Shown here piece by piece: positions 36,485-44,219 of a stretch of 64,000 nucleotides of DNA. Each line of letters begins with the position of its first letter. The stretch's first letter is position 1. The DNA is from Kineococcus aurantiacus (GTDB lineage Bacteria > Actinomycetota > Actinomycetes > Actinomycetales > Kineococcaceae): assembly GCF_013409345.1 (NCBI RefSeq), contig NZ_JACCBB010000001.1, positions 2,790,001 through 2,854,000 on the forward strand. Reading direction: 5' to 3'. The notes below the pieces were generated by a model, which did not search any database, was not told the origin of the DNA, and saw nothing but the letters and a program-made list of their open reading frames with translations. The translations under genes and the position numbers were made by a program.

Positions 36485-36904
36485 GTGAACGACACCCGCT
36501 TCGACACGAAGATCGCCGTCGCCGTCCGCGACGACCTGCAGCCCTGGCAGCGCCTCAACGTCACCGCCTTCCTCGTCAGCGGCATCGCCGCCGCGCACCC
36601 CGAGCTGGTCGGGCAGCCCTACGCCGACGCCGACGCCAACGGCTACCTGCCGCTGCTGGGTCAGCCGGTGGTCGTGCTGGAGGCCGACGCGGCCACGTTG
36701 CGGGCGGCGCGGGGCAGGGCGGTGGGCCGCGGGCTCGACACGGCGCTGTTCACGGCAGAGATGTTCAGCACCGGGCACGACGGCGCGAACCGGGCCGCGG
36801 TCGCGGCCGTCGCCGCCGACGACCTCGACGTCGTGGGGCTGGCCGTGCACGGGCCGCGCAACCCCGTCGACAAGGTGCTCAAGGGGGCCCGCGCGCACCC
36901 CTGA
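36485..36904 (+). CDS. DUF2000 family protein
   Basis: Small protein of 139 aa with the DUF2000 pattern: DTKIAVAVRDDLQPWQRLNV at the start, FLVSGIAA, LPLLGQPVVVL, and FTAEMFSTGHDGANRAAVA. The fold is related to peptidyl-tRNA hydrolase II-like proteins, and its role is unknown. GTG 36485 has CACTGT 7 nt upstream; three other GTG codons shortly upstream are in or near frame, so the exact start is uncertain. Confidence 0.8.
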   Translation: MNDTRFDTKIAVAVRDDLQPWQRLNVTAFLVSGIAAAHPELVGQPYADADANGYLPLLGQPVVVLEADAATLRAARGRAVGRGLDTALFTAEMFSTGHDGANRAAVAAVAADDLDVVGLAVHGPRNPVDKVLKGARAHP

Positions 36905-36913
36905 CTCTGGCGT

Positions 36914-36919
36914 TACATT
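36914..36919 (+). promoter_or_regulatory. Leaderless -10 element of the STAS gene
   Basis: TACATT, 6 nt before the GTG start, 9 bp after the previous stop codon. Confidence 0.6.
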
Positions 36920-36925
36920 CGCCCG

Positions 36926-37261
36926 GTGACCTCGAACGACGCGTTCTCCGGGCCCCCCGGGTCGGTGGACGTGCGGCTCACCGGCGACCACGTCGTGGTC
37001 TGCCTGGCCGGTGAGGTCGACGCCTACCTCGGCCCCGACCTGGTCCGCTGCGTCGACCAGGCGCTCGCGGCGCGCCTGCCCGTCGTCGTCGAGGCCGCGC
37101 GCGTGACGTTCATGGACTCGACGGGGCTGGGCTTCCTGGCCCGGCTGGCCTCCCGCAGCGGCGAGCGCCGCATCACCCTCGACGGGGCGCCCGACGTCGT
37201 GCGCCACCTCGTCCACCGGGCCAGGCTGGACGGCATGATCGACTTCACCCCCGCCCCGTGA
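36926..37261 (+). CDS. STAS-domain anti-sigma factor antagonist
   Basis: Single STAS domain of 111 aa, the SpoIIAA/RsbV type. The phosphorylatable residue is Ser65 in FMDSTGLGFL, and LAGEVDAY marks the first strands. It would bind an anti-sigma kinase when unphosphorylated and release a sigma factor. No kinase or phosphatase partner is encoded in this window. The stop overlaps the DUF1684 start (GTGA). Confidence 0.87.
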   Translation: MTSNDAFSGPPGSVDVRLTGDHVVVCLAGEVDAYLGPDLVRCVDQALAARLPVVVEAARVTFMDSTGLGFLARLASRSGERRITLDGAPDVVRHLVHRARLDGMIDFTPAP

Positions 37262-37854
37262 ACCGCCTCGACGTCCTGGACTGGCGCCGCCGCGTCGGTG
37301 CCCTGTACGCCGCCGTGCGCGCGTCCACCCCGGCCGACGGGCACGCCCTGTGGGTCGCCGGCCGCGACGAGCTGTTCGCCGGCCACCCCGCCAGCCCGCT
37401 CCTGCCGGCCGACCGCGCCTCCTTCACGGGCCTGCCCGTCGCCCCGTACGACCCGGCGCTGCGCTTCGAGGTCCCCGTCGAGCCCGCCGAGCCGCTGACC
37501 CGCGAGGCCGTCACCGGTACCGACGGCACCGTCACCTTCGAACGGGTTGGGACCGTCGCGCTGCCCGGCGTCGGGACCCTCGACGTGTGGTGGCTCGACC
37601 AGTACGGCGGCGGCCTGTTCCTGCCGCTGAAGGACCCCGGGCCCGGGTACGGCGGCGGGCGCTACCTGCTCGACACCGTCAAGGGCGCCGACCTCGGCGG
37701 CACCGCGGCCGGGCTCGTCGTCGACCTCAACTTCGCCTACCCGCCCAGCTGCGCGTACGACCCCGAGTGGGCCTGCCCGCTGCCGCCGCCGGGCAACGTC
37801 GTCGACGTCCCCGTCCACGCCGGCGAGGTCGCCGGTCCCTGGTCCGCGGGCTGA
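37258..37854 (+). CDS. DUF1684 family protein
   Basis: Protein of 198 aa with the DUF1684 signature: GRDELFAGHPASPL, a central FLPLKDPGPGYGGGRYL, and the C-terminal LNFAYPPSCAYDPEWACPL (shown in pieces). Two conserved Cys residues may bind metal or form a disulfide. The family has no assigned activity. It is translationally coupled to the STAS gene, which may be coincidental. Confidence 0.85.
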   Translation: MNRLDVLDWRRRVGALYAAVRASTPADGHALWVAGRDELFAGHPASPLLPADRASFTGLPVAPYDPALRFEVPVEPAEPLTREAVTGTDGTVTFERVGTVALPGVGTLDVWWLDQYGGGLFLPLKDPGPGYGGGRYLLDTVKGADLGGTAAGLVVDLNFAYPPSCAYDPEWACPLPPPGNVVDVPVHAGEVAGPWSAG

Positions 37855-37873
37855 GCCGGACCCCGGTCCGGGG

Positions 37874-38425
37874 TCAGTCCCGGGGGGCGCTGGGGGCGGG
37901 CACCCGCTCGCGCAGGTCGACGGTGCGGGGACCGCGCCCGCGCCGCCACGCCCCCAGCAGCTGCTCGACGGCGTCCTCGTCGCCCGCGCAGCGGAACATG
38001 CCCAGCGTGTAGATCCGCGAGGCCTCCTCCGCCAGCCCGTGCCAGGAGAACTCCTCACCCAGCTGCAGGTGCACCTCGACGTCGCCGCGGCGGCTGTCGA
38101 GGACCTCGTCGGCCAGGGCCACCGCCTCGCGCAGGTGACCGCACACCAGCAGCGCCGACACCACGTAGCAGCGCGTGTCCGGCGCGACGTGGTCGCCGGT
38201 CGCCAGGGCCTCCCGCGCCAGCCGCAGGGCCCGGCGCGCGTCCCCGGCGAACGCCGCGTGCTCGCTGGCGGCGACGAACAACCGGCCGCGCGACACCGAG
38301 TCCCCCGGCACCGCGCGGCGGGCCCAGGAGTGCAGGAGGTCGGCCACGGCGCGTTGCCCCCGGACGTCGTTGGCTGCGCTCAGTTCGACCCGTTCCAGGT
38401 CGTCGCAGGTGACAGGTGCTCGCAC
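37874..38425 (-). CDS. TPR-like hypothetical protein
   Basis: Soluble protein of 183 aa with alternating Ala/Leu-rich helices (ARRALRLAREALATGDHV, AVALADEVLDSRRG, AEEASRIYTLGMFRCAGDEDA) typical of tetratricopeptide arrays. GTG 38425 has TAGATT 7 nt upstream and starts a better-supported leaderless reading than the longer form beginning at 38491. Function unknown. Confidence 0.7.
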   Translation of the reverse strand: MRAPVTCDDLERVELSAANDVRGQRAVADLLHSWARRAVPGDSVSRGRLFVAASEHAAFAGDARRALRLAREALATGDHVAPDTRCYVVSALLVCGHLREAVALADEVLDSRRGDVEVHLQLGEEFSWHGLAEEASRIYTLGMFRCAGDEDAVEQLLGAWRRGRGPRTVDLRERVPAPSAPRD

Positions 38426-38487
38426 CTCTCGGAATCTAGTGAGGGTGAGCGTCCCCGTCTCCCCCCCGGAGCCCGTTCGGGCAGGGT

Positions 38488-39288
38488 TCACGCGTTCGGG
38501 TCAAGCTCCACGACGACGGGCGCGTGGTCGGAGGCGCCCTTGCCCTTGCGCTCCTCGCGGTCGATCGTCGCCCCGGTCACCCGGGCCTGCAGGGCCGGGG
38601 ACCCCAGGACGAAGTCGATCCGCATGCCCTGCCGCTTCGGGAAGCGCAGCTGCGTGTAGTCCCAGTACGTGTACGTGCCCGGCCCCGGCGCGAAGGGGCG
38701 GACCGTGTCGGCGTACCCCGCCTCCAGCAGCCCCCGGAAGGCCGCGCGCTCGGGCTCGGACACGTGGGTGGCCCCCGCGAAGACGTCCACGTCCCACACG
38801 TCCTCGTCCTGCGGGGCGATGTTGAAGTCGCCCACCAGCGCCACCTGCGCGCCGGGGTCCTGCGCCAGCCACGACGCCCCGGCCCGGCGCAGCTCCTCCA
38901 GCCACAGCAGCTTGTAGGCGTAGTGCGGGTCGTCCAGGCCGCGGCCGTTCGGCACGTACAGGCTCCACACCCGCACCCCGCCGCACAGCGCCCCGACGGC
39001 CCGGGCCTCCACCACGGCCGGGTCCCCGAACGCCGGCACGTCGGGGGAGAAGCGCGTCGAGACGTCCTCCAGCCCCACCCGCGAGAGCAGGGCCACCCCG
39101 TTCCACTGCGACAGCCCGTGGTGGGCGACCTCGTACCCGGCGTCGCGGAACGCCTGCTCGGGGAACTGCTCGTCCTTGCACTTCGTCTCCTGCAGCGCCA
39201 GGACGTCGACGTCGCTGCGGTCGATCCAGGCCAGGACCCGGTCCAGGCGGGCACGGACGGAGTTCACGTTCCAGGTCGCGAGGCGCAC
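38488..39288 (-). CDS. xth: Exodeoxyribonuclease III
   Basis: AP endonuclease/3'-exonuclease of 266 aa for base-excision repair. The N-terminus MRLATWNVNSVRARL, the Mg-binding Glu in LQETKC, LVGDFNIAP, and the C-terminal RIDFVLGSP and GASDHAPVVV with the catalytic Asp-His pair are all present. GTG 39288 is preceded by TAGCGT at 7 nt, again leaderless. It diverges from pyrE. Confidence 0.95.
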   Translation of the reverse strand: MRLATWNVNSVRARLDRVLAWIDRSDVDVLALQETKCKDEQFPEQAFRDAGYEVAHHGLSQWNGVALLSRVGLEDVSTRFSPDVPAFGDPAVVEARAVGALCGGVRVWSLYVPNGRGLDDPHYAYKLLWLEELRRAGASWLAQDPGAQVALVGDFNIAPQDEDVWDVDVFAGATHVSEPERAAFRGLLEAGYADTVRPFAPGPGTYTYWDYTQLRFPKRQGMRIDFVLGSPALQARVTGATIDREERKGKGASDHAPVVVELDPNA

Positions 39289-39333
39289 GCGGGGGACGCT
39301 ACCCGCGTGCCCGGCCCCGGGCCCGGCAGCACC

Positions 39334-39339
39334 TAGGAT
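39334..39339 (+). promoter_or_regulatory. Leaderless -10 element of pyrE
   Basis: TAGGAT, 8 nt before GTG 39348, with no ribosome binding site between. Confidence 0.65.
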
Positions 39340-39347
39340 CGGGCCCC

Positions 39348-39914
39348 GTGAGCACCGATCGAGAACGCCTCGCCGACCTCGTCACCGCCAAGGCCGTCGT
39401 CCGCGGCAAGGTGACGCTGTCCAGCGGCAAGGAGGCCGACCACTACGTCGACCTGCGCCGCATCAGCCTCGACGGTGAGGCGTCCGCGCTCGTCGGCCCG
39501 GTGCTGCTCGACCTCGTCGCCGACTGGGACTTCGAGGCCGTCGGCGGCCTGACGATGGGCGCCGACCCCGTCGCCCTCGCCATGGTCCACGCCGCCAACG
39601 CCCGCGGCTGGGCCGACGCCCACGGCGGCCGCCCCCTCGACGCCTTCGTCGTCCGCAAGGCCGAGAAGACCCACGGCCTGCAGCGCCGCATCGAGGGCCC
39701 CGACGTCGCCGGCCGCAAGGTCCTGGCCGTGGAGGACACCTCCACCACCGGCGGGTCCGTGCTCACCGCCGTCGAGGCCCTGCGCGCCGCCGGCGCCGAC
39801 GTCGTGGGCGTCGCCGTGATCGTCGACCGCGACACCGGCGCCCGGGAGAAGGTCGAGGCGCAGGGCCTGCCCTACCGCTACGCCTTCGGCCTGGCCGACA
39901 TCGGGCTCGCCTGA
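39348..39914 (+). CDS. pyrE: Orotate phosphoribosyltransferase
   Basis: Pyrimidine biosynthesis enzyme of 188 aa that joins orotate to PRPP to make OMP. The PRPP-binding motif is VLAVEDTSTTGGS, and GKVTLSSGKEADHYVDLR and VRKAEKTHG are typical of PyrE. It stands apart from other pyr genes, as usual in actinomycetes. Its TGA overlaps the ATG of the next gene. Confidence 0.95.
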   Translation: MSTDRERLADLVTAKAVVRGKVTLSSGKEADHYVDLRRISLDGEASALVGPVLLDLVADWDFEAVGGLTMGADPVALAMVHAANARGWADAHGGRPLDAFVVRKAEKTHGLQRRIEGPDVAGRKVLAVEDTSTTGGSVLTAVEALRAAGADVVGVAVIVDRDTGAREKVEAQGLPYRYAFGLADIGLA

Positions 39915-40288
39915 TGGGCGCCGCCGGCACCGTCGTGCTGGTCCTCGTCGTCCTGCTCGTCCTCGTCGTCGCCCTCTACGCCGTGAGCACCCGCGCCGCG
40001 CTCGTGCGGCTGCGCGACCTGGCCGTCGAGGCGGGCGCCCTGGCCGAGCAGCGCCGCAGCCGCCTGGCCGACCTGTCCTCGCACGTCGCCGCCCAGCAGG
40101 CCGCCGACGCCGAACCGGACCCGCAGACCGTCAAGGCCCTCGCCGACGCCGAGCACCGCCTGGCCGGGGACGTGGCTTTCCACTCCGCGGCCGTGCGCGC
40201 CTACGACGCCCGCCTGCACCGCGTCCCGGCCTCCTGGGTGGGGGCCCTGTCCGGGCTGCACCCCCTCGGCGCCGCGGCGGAGAACTGA
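39914..40288 (+). CDS. Short LemA-like membrane protein
   Basis: Protein of 124 aa: one N-terminal transmembrane helix (about 5-25; Val/Leu-rich) followed by a helical cytoplasmic or periplasmic part. The end, FHSAAVRAYDARLHRVPASWVGAL, resembles the last helices of LemA, but the LemA core (KRRxDLIPNLV) is reduced to LAEQRRSRLADLSSHV. It is probably a short derivative of that family. It is coupled to pyrE (TGATG) and to the following methyltransferase (CTGA). Confidence 0.65.
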   Translation: MGAAGTVVLVLVVLLVLVVALYAVSTRAALVRLRDLAVEAGALAEQRRSRLADLSSHVAAQQAADAEPDPQTVKALADAEHRLAGDVAFHSAAVRAYDARLHRVPASWVGALSGLHPLGAAAEN

Positions 40289-41103
40289 GCGCGCTCGCCG
40301 CCGTCGTCCCCGCCCTGCGCTGCCCCGTGGGCGGCGGGGGGCTGACCCTGGCCGGGCGCACCCTGGGCTGCGCCGACGGCCACCGCTTCGACCTCGCCCG
40401 GCAGGGGTACGTCAACCTCGCCGTGGGCAGCCGGACCACCGGTGACACGGCCGGCATGGTCGCCGCCCGCGAGCGGTTCCTCGGCGCCGGCCACTACGCG
40501 CCCGTCGCGGCGGCGCTCGCCGACCGCGCCGGGCCGGGGTTCGCCGTCGACGTCGGGGGTGGCACCGGGTACTACCTGGCCGCCGTCGTGGAGCGCACGG
40601 GCGGGACGGGCGTGGTCCTGGAGCCGTCCACCCCGGCGCTGCGCCGGGCCGCGCGCGCCCACCCGCGCGTCGCGGCCGTCGGCGGGGACGTGTGGCGCGG
40701 CCTGCCGTTCGCCGACGCCTGCGCCGACCTCGTGACGACCGTCTTCGCCCCCCGCGGCGCGGCCGAGGTGCGCCGCGTCCTGCGCCCCGGCGGGTCGTGG
40801 GTCGTCGTCACGCCCCTGCCCGAGCACCTGGCGGAGGTGCGCGGGCCCCTGGGCATGGTGGGCGTGGAGGAGGGCAAGGCCGAGCGGCTGCACGCCGACC
40901 TCGCGGGTCTGGAGGTCGTGTCCGAGGACGAGCTGCGGTTCACCCGCCGCCTGGCGCACGAGGACTTGCAGGACCTGGTGCTCATGGGTCCCAGCGCCTT
41001 CCACACCGACGAGGAGGCGCTGCGCGCCCGGCTCGACGCGCTCCCGGGGGCCGTCGACGTCACCGTCGCCGTCCGCCTCACCGTGGCCCGCGCCCCGCGC
41101 TGA
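40285..41103 (+). CDS. RlmA-like 23S rRNA guanine-N1 methyltransferase
   Basis: Methyltransferase of 272 aa if started at CTG 40285, which overlaps the previous TGA (CTGA) in the same way as the GTGA/ATGA junctions nearby. The first GTG (40327) would give 258 aa and cut off the Cys of LRCPVG. The RlmA zinc knuckle CPxC...CxxxH is present as CPVG...CADGH, with the second Cys replaced by Gly. GCADGHRFDLARQGYVNL, the SAM motif VDVGGGTGYY and TTVFAPRG identify the RlmA/TlrB family, which methylates G745/G748 in 23S rRNA. Tylosin-type resistance is a possible side effect. Confidence 0.8.
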   Translation: MSALAAVVPALRCPVGGGGLTLAGRTLGCADGHRFDLARQGYVNLAVGSRTTGDTAGMVAARERFLGAGHYAPVAAALADRAGPGFAVDVGGGTGYYLAAVVERTGGTGVVLEPSTPALRRAARAHPRVAAVGGDVWRGLPFADACADLVTTVFAPRGAAEVRRVLRPGGSWVVVTPLPEHLAEVRGPLGMVGVEEGKAERLHADLAGLEVVSEDELRFTRRLAHEDLQDLVLMGPSAFHTDEEALRARLDALPGAVDVTVAVRLTVARAPR

Positions 41104-41107
41104 CCGC

Positions 41108-41737
41108 TCAGTCGGGCAGGGGCCGGACGGCCCGGCCGAGGGGTTCGGCGCCCGCCCGCAGGCCCGCCGCGGCGAGCCCGGCGCGCAGGTCTCCCAGCGC
41201 GCCCGCGGGGACGGCCACGACGGCCCGCCACCCGTCGGCGGCCCACTGCACGTCCTCCACCTCCCGGCCGCGGCGCAGCTCGGCCTCTACCCGGCCCCCG
41301 TCGGCCAGCGCCGCGCGCACCTCCACGAGGTCGACCCACCGCCGCCGCACCACCCCGGCCTCGGCGAGGGCCGCGCCGACGGACCCGCCGTAGGCGCGGA
41401 CCAGCCCGCCGGTGCCCAGCAGCACACCCCCGAACCACCGGGTCACGACGGCGACCACGTCCGTCACCCCCGCCCCGCGCAGCGCCGCGAGCATCGGGGC
41501 GCCGGCCGTCCCGGCGGGTTCGCCGTCGTCGCCGGAGCGCTGCAGCTGCCCGTCCTGCCCCAGCACGCAGGCCGTGCAGTAGTGGCGGGCGTCGGGGAAC
41601 TCCCGGCGCACGCGGGCCACCACGGCGTCGGCCGCGGCGACGTCACCCACCGGTTCGAGGGTCGTGAGGAACCGCGAGCGCTCCACGACGAGCTCGGTCC
41701 GGACCGCGCGGGCCGGGACGGGCAGGGGTCCGCTCAC
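41108..41737 (-). CDS. YigZ/IMPACT family protein
   Basis: Protein of 209 aa of the UPF0029 (IMPACT) family. ERSRFLTTLEPV, ARHYCTACVLG, SGDDGEPAGTAGAPML and TRWFGGVLLGTGGLVRAYG are the full set of family motifs. Eukaryotic IMPACT regulates translation stress; the bacterial role is unclear. GTG 41737 overlaps the DedA stop as GTGA. Confidence 0.9.
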   Translation of the reverse strand: MSGPLPVPARAVRTELVVERSRFLTTLEPVGDVAAADAVVARVRREFPDARHYCTACVLGQDGQLQRSGDDGEPAGTAGAPMLAALRGAGVTDVVAVVTRWFGGVLLGTGGLVRAYGGSVGAALAEAGVVRRRWVDLVEVRAALADGGRVEAELRRGREVEDVQWAADGWRAVVAVPAGALGDLRAGLAAAGLRAGAEPLGRAVRPLPD

Positions 41738-42357
41738 GCGCGCGCCGACCGGCGGCGGCGGCGCACCCAGGACACGACCGGCGCCACGATCGAGGCCAGG
41801 ATCGCCACCCCCGCGATGGAGTACGCGACGGTCCGCACCCACGGCAGCGAGTCGGCCGCGTACCCGGCCAGGACCAGCAGCGCGCCCCAGCACAGCGCGC
41901 CGGTGACGTTGGCGGCGAAGAACTTCGCGTACGGCATGGCCGCCGTTCCCGCGATGATCGGCGTGAAGGCCCGCAGCCAGGGGATGAAGCGGCACGCGAC
42001 GACGGCGAACCAGCCCCACTTCAGGTAGAACGCCTCGGCCTTGGGCAGGTGCGCGGCGGCCTTCCCGGCCCGGCGCAGCAGCCAGGGGCGGCCGAGCCGG
42101 CGCCCGGACCAGTACCCGACGGTGTCGCCGAGGACCGCCGCGAGCACCACCCCGACGACCAGGACCGGCAGCGACACGGGGGAGCCGTCCCGCCCGGCGA
42201 GCAGCCCGGCCGTGAACAGGACGCTGCTGCCGGGCAGCCAGAAGCCCACGAGGGTGCCCGTCTCGGCGAAGACGATGCCGAAGACCAGGGCGTACAGCCC
42301 CAGCGCGCCGAGCTCGTCGAGCTGTGGGTCGGCCAGGTGGGCGAGCCAGTCGGACAC
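41734..42357 (-). CDS. DedA-family membrane protein (first copy)
   Basis: Polytopic membrane protein of 207 aa with the DedA motif GFWLPGSS near the N-terminus, re-entrant helices, and VACRFIPWLRAFTPIIAG in the middle. DedA proteins act as scramblase-like transporters, some for undecaprenyl phosphate. GTG 42357 has GATGAT 6 nt upstream. A second DedA gene lies 0.5 kb away in the same direction. Confidence 0.88.
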   Translation of the reverse strand: MSDWLAHLADPQLDELGALGLYALVFGIVFAETGTLVGFWLPGSSVLFTAGLLAGRDGSPVSLPVLVVGVVLAAVLGDTVGYWSGRRLGRPWLLRRAGKAAAHLPKAEAFYLKWGWFAVVACRFIPWLRAFTPIIAGTAAMPYAKFFAANVTGALCWGALLVLAGYAADSLPWVRTVAYSIAGVAILASIVAPVVSWVRRRRRSARA

Positions 42358-42387
42358 CGACCGATCATCCCAGAGGGAAGGCGACCC

Positions 42388-42798
42388 TCAGCCGGCGAGG
42401 GCCGTCAGGCGGGCCCGCTCGTCGTCCGCGAGGCGCCGGGGGCGGCCGGTGTCGAAGTCGTAGGAGACGCACACCGTGGAGGCGCGCACGTACGTCCTGG
42501 AGTCGTCGGGTTCGCGGATCTCGTAGTCCACCTCGAAGCTGGCCCCGCCCGTGCGCCCGACCCACAGGTCCACGGCGACCGGTTCGGGGCGGTAGTCCAG
42601 CGGCAGCAGGTACTCGACGGTGTGCTTGGCCACGACCGTGCCCGTCGCGAGCATCGACGCGGAGCCGTCGGGGGCGGCGACGCCGAAGGCGCGCACGCGC
42701 GCCTCCTCCAGCAGCCGCAGGACCTCGACGTTGTTGACGTGGCGGTAGGCGTCCATGTCCCCCCAGCGCAGGGACAGGAGCAAGCGTCGACGGGCCAC
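42388..42798 (-). CDS. Acyl-CoA thioesterase, 4HBT hotdog fold
   Basis: Hotdog-fold thioesterase of 136 aa with WGDMDAYRHVNNVEVLRLLEE, the 4HBT/FcbC-type active-site segment (Asp and His pair). It probably hydrolyses a short or medium acyl-CoA. GTG 42798 has CAGGAT 6 nt upstream, so it should be leaderless. It is flanked by DedA genes without overlap. Confidence 0.87.
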   Translation of the reverse strand: MARRRLLLSLRWGDMDAYRHVNNVEVLRLLEEARVRAFGVAAPDGSASMLATGTVVAKHTVEYLLPLDYRPEPVAVDLWVGRTGGASFEVDYEIREPDDSRTYVRASTVCVSYDFDTGRPRRLADDERARLTALAG

Positions 42799-42821
42799 GG
42801 GAGCATCCTGCCCCGGGCGGG

Positions 42822-43553
42822 TCAGTGCTGGTTCTCGGGGGTCCTCGGCCCGGTCCCGGCCTCGGCCCCGGCCTGGCGGCGGTCCTTGGCGCGGCCGCGC
42901 AGGTACTCGATGCCGACGGGGATGAGGGAGAGCACCACGAGCAGCAGGAGGCCGACCTCGAGGTTGTTGCGGATGAGGGACACGCTGCCCAGGGCGTAGC
43001 CGAGCAGGGTGATGCCGGTGGCCCAGGCGACCGCGCCGATGGCCGAGAACGTCAGGAACACCCTGCGGGACATGGCCCCGGCGCCCGCGGCGAGGGTGAT
43101 GAAGGTGCGCACGACGGGCACGAAGCGGGCCAGGATGATCGCGCGAGCGCCGTACTTCTCGAAGAACTCACGCGTCTGGGCGATGCGCTTGGGGGTGAGG
43201 ATCTTCGAGCCCGGCCGGTCGAAGAGCGCCGGCCCGGCCTTGCGGCCGATCTCGTAGCCGGCGACGTTGCCGAGGAACGCCGCGACCGACAGCAGCAGGC
43301 ACGACAGCCACAGCGGGTCCTTGAGGATCCCCGAGTGGGTGAACAGGCCCACGGTGAACAGCAGGGAGTCGCCGGGCAGGAAGAACATGAACAGCCCGCA
43401 CTCGACGAACACGATCGCGATCGCCACCCACAGCGCCGCGGGGCCGAGGGAGTCGAGGAAGTGCTCGGGGCTGGCCCAGTCCGGCAGGAGCGCGGGGACG
43501 GCGGACGGTGCGGAGGACGTCAGCGCGGCCGAGAACTCGGCGAGGAAGGACAC
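42822..43553 (-). CDS. DedA-family membrane protein (second copy)
   Basis: DedA protein of 243 aa, longer than its neighbour, with FMFFLPGDSLLF near residue 56, GYEIGRKAG, and FVPVVRTFITLAAGAGAMSR. Hydrophobic segments cover about residues 40-65, 75-95, 160-185 and 195-215. GTG 43553 has TACCCT 6 nt upstream. The divergent region to its right holds several palindromes. Confidence 0.88.
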   Translation of the reverse strand: MSFLAEFSAALTSSAPSAVPALLPDWASPEHFLDSLGPAALWVAIAIVFVECGLFMFFLPGDSLLFTVGLFTHSGILKDPLWLSCLLLSVAAFLGNVAGYEIGRKAGPALFDRPGSKILTPKRIAQTREFFEKYGARAIILARFVPVVRTFITLAAGAGAMSRRVFLTFSAIGAVAWATGITLLGYALGSVSLIRNNLEVGLLLLVVLSLIPVGIEYLRGRAKDRRQAGAEAGTGPRTPENQH

Positions 43554-43596
43554 GACCCCAGGGTAAGTCCCGATCCGGCGGCCCAGGACGGCCCCG

Positions 43597-43643
43597 GGCT
43601 GGAGATCAGCCCAGAGGATGACCGGAGGCGGCTGGGATCAGCC
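43597..43643. promoter_or_regulatory. Two GGCTG...CAGCC palindromes, candidate operators
   Basis: GGCTGGAGATCAGCC (43597-43611) and GGCTGGGATCAGCC (43630-43643) are near-identical inverted repeats about 33 bp apart, between divergent dedA and the ankyrin gene. Confidence 0.45.
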
Positions 43644-43686
43644 GGTCGGCGGACCGCTGCGCACCGGGCGTGGGGTTGCGATCGCT

Positions 43687-43721
43687 GTGACCACGCTGCC
43701 GATCACCGGCAGCGTGGTCAC
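43687..43721. repeat. Perfect 15-bp-arm inverted repeat
   Basis: GTGACCACGCTGCCG and its complement flank a 5-nt loop (ATCAC), with partial outer symmetry GCGATCG/CGATCGC. It is upstream of the ankyrin gene's -10, so it is not a terminator for either divergent neighbour. Confidence 0.6.
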
Positions 43722-43767
43722 GACGATCGCCACCGCGCCCCCTCGGCGGCCCGGTTACGATCCGTCG

Positions 43768-44163
43768 GTGACCGAGGCTTTGAGCGAGGACGAGCTGCGC
43801 TTCCTGCAGGAGACGTTCGACCTGGCCCGCGAGGGCGAGACCGCGGCCCTGGCCGAGCGCGTCGACGCGGGGGTGCCGGTGAACCTCACCAACTCGGTCG
43901 GGGACACGCTGCTGATCCTGGCGGCCTACCACGCGCACGCCGAGACGGTGCGGGCCCTCGTCAAGCGGGGCGCGGACCACTCCCGGGTCAACGACAAGGG
44001 CCAGACCGCGCTGGGGGCGGCGGTGTTCCGGCAGGCCCGGCCCGTCGTGGAGACCCTCCTGGACGCCGGGGCCGACCCGGCGCTGGGCCGGCAGTCCGGG
44101 CTCGCCGTGGCGCAGGTCTTCGACCTGCCGGAGATGACCGAGCTGCTCACCACCCCCCGCTGA
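43768..44163 (+). CDS. Ankyrin-repeat protein
   Basis: Protein of 131 aa with about three ankyrin repeats (NSVGDTLLILAAYHAHAETV; RALVKRGADHSRVNDKGQTAL; LLDAGADP, quoted in pieces). Small bacterial ankyrin proteins usually bind a partner protein, here unknown. GTG 43768 has TACGAT 6 nt upstream (43756-43761), so the mRNA is probably leaderless. A longer in-frame start at 43618 would cross the palindrome and is unlikely. Confidence 0.82.
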   Translation: MTEALSEDELRFLQETFDLAREGETAALAERVDAGVPVNLTNSVGDTLLILAAYHAHAETVRALVKRGADHSRVNDKGQTALGAAVFRQARPVVETLLDAGADPALGRQSGLAVAQVFDLPEMTELLTTPR

Positions 44164-44206
44164 CCGCACCTGCGGCTGTGGGCGCCGCGCCGAACCGCAC
44201 CTGCGG
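44164..44206. promoter_or_regulatory. Twin CCGCACCTGCGG operators of the molybdate locus
   Basis: The 12-bp palindrome CCGCACCTGCGG occurs at 44164-44175 and 44195-44206, exactly 31 bp (three helical turns) apart. The second ends 1 bp before the -10 TAGCAT (44208-44213). This is a likely autoregulatory site for the TOBE regulator that follows. Confidence 0.6.
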
Positions 44207-44219
44207 CTAGCATCGGGTC

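Noticed and set aside
40327-41103. GTG 40327 as the start of the RlmA-like gene
   Set aside because: It removes the conserved Cys-containing N-terminus and leaves a 38-bp gap in an otherwise overlapping operon, so CTG 40285 was preferred, with the reservation stated.
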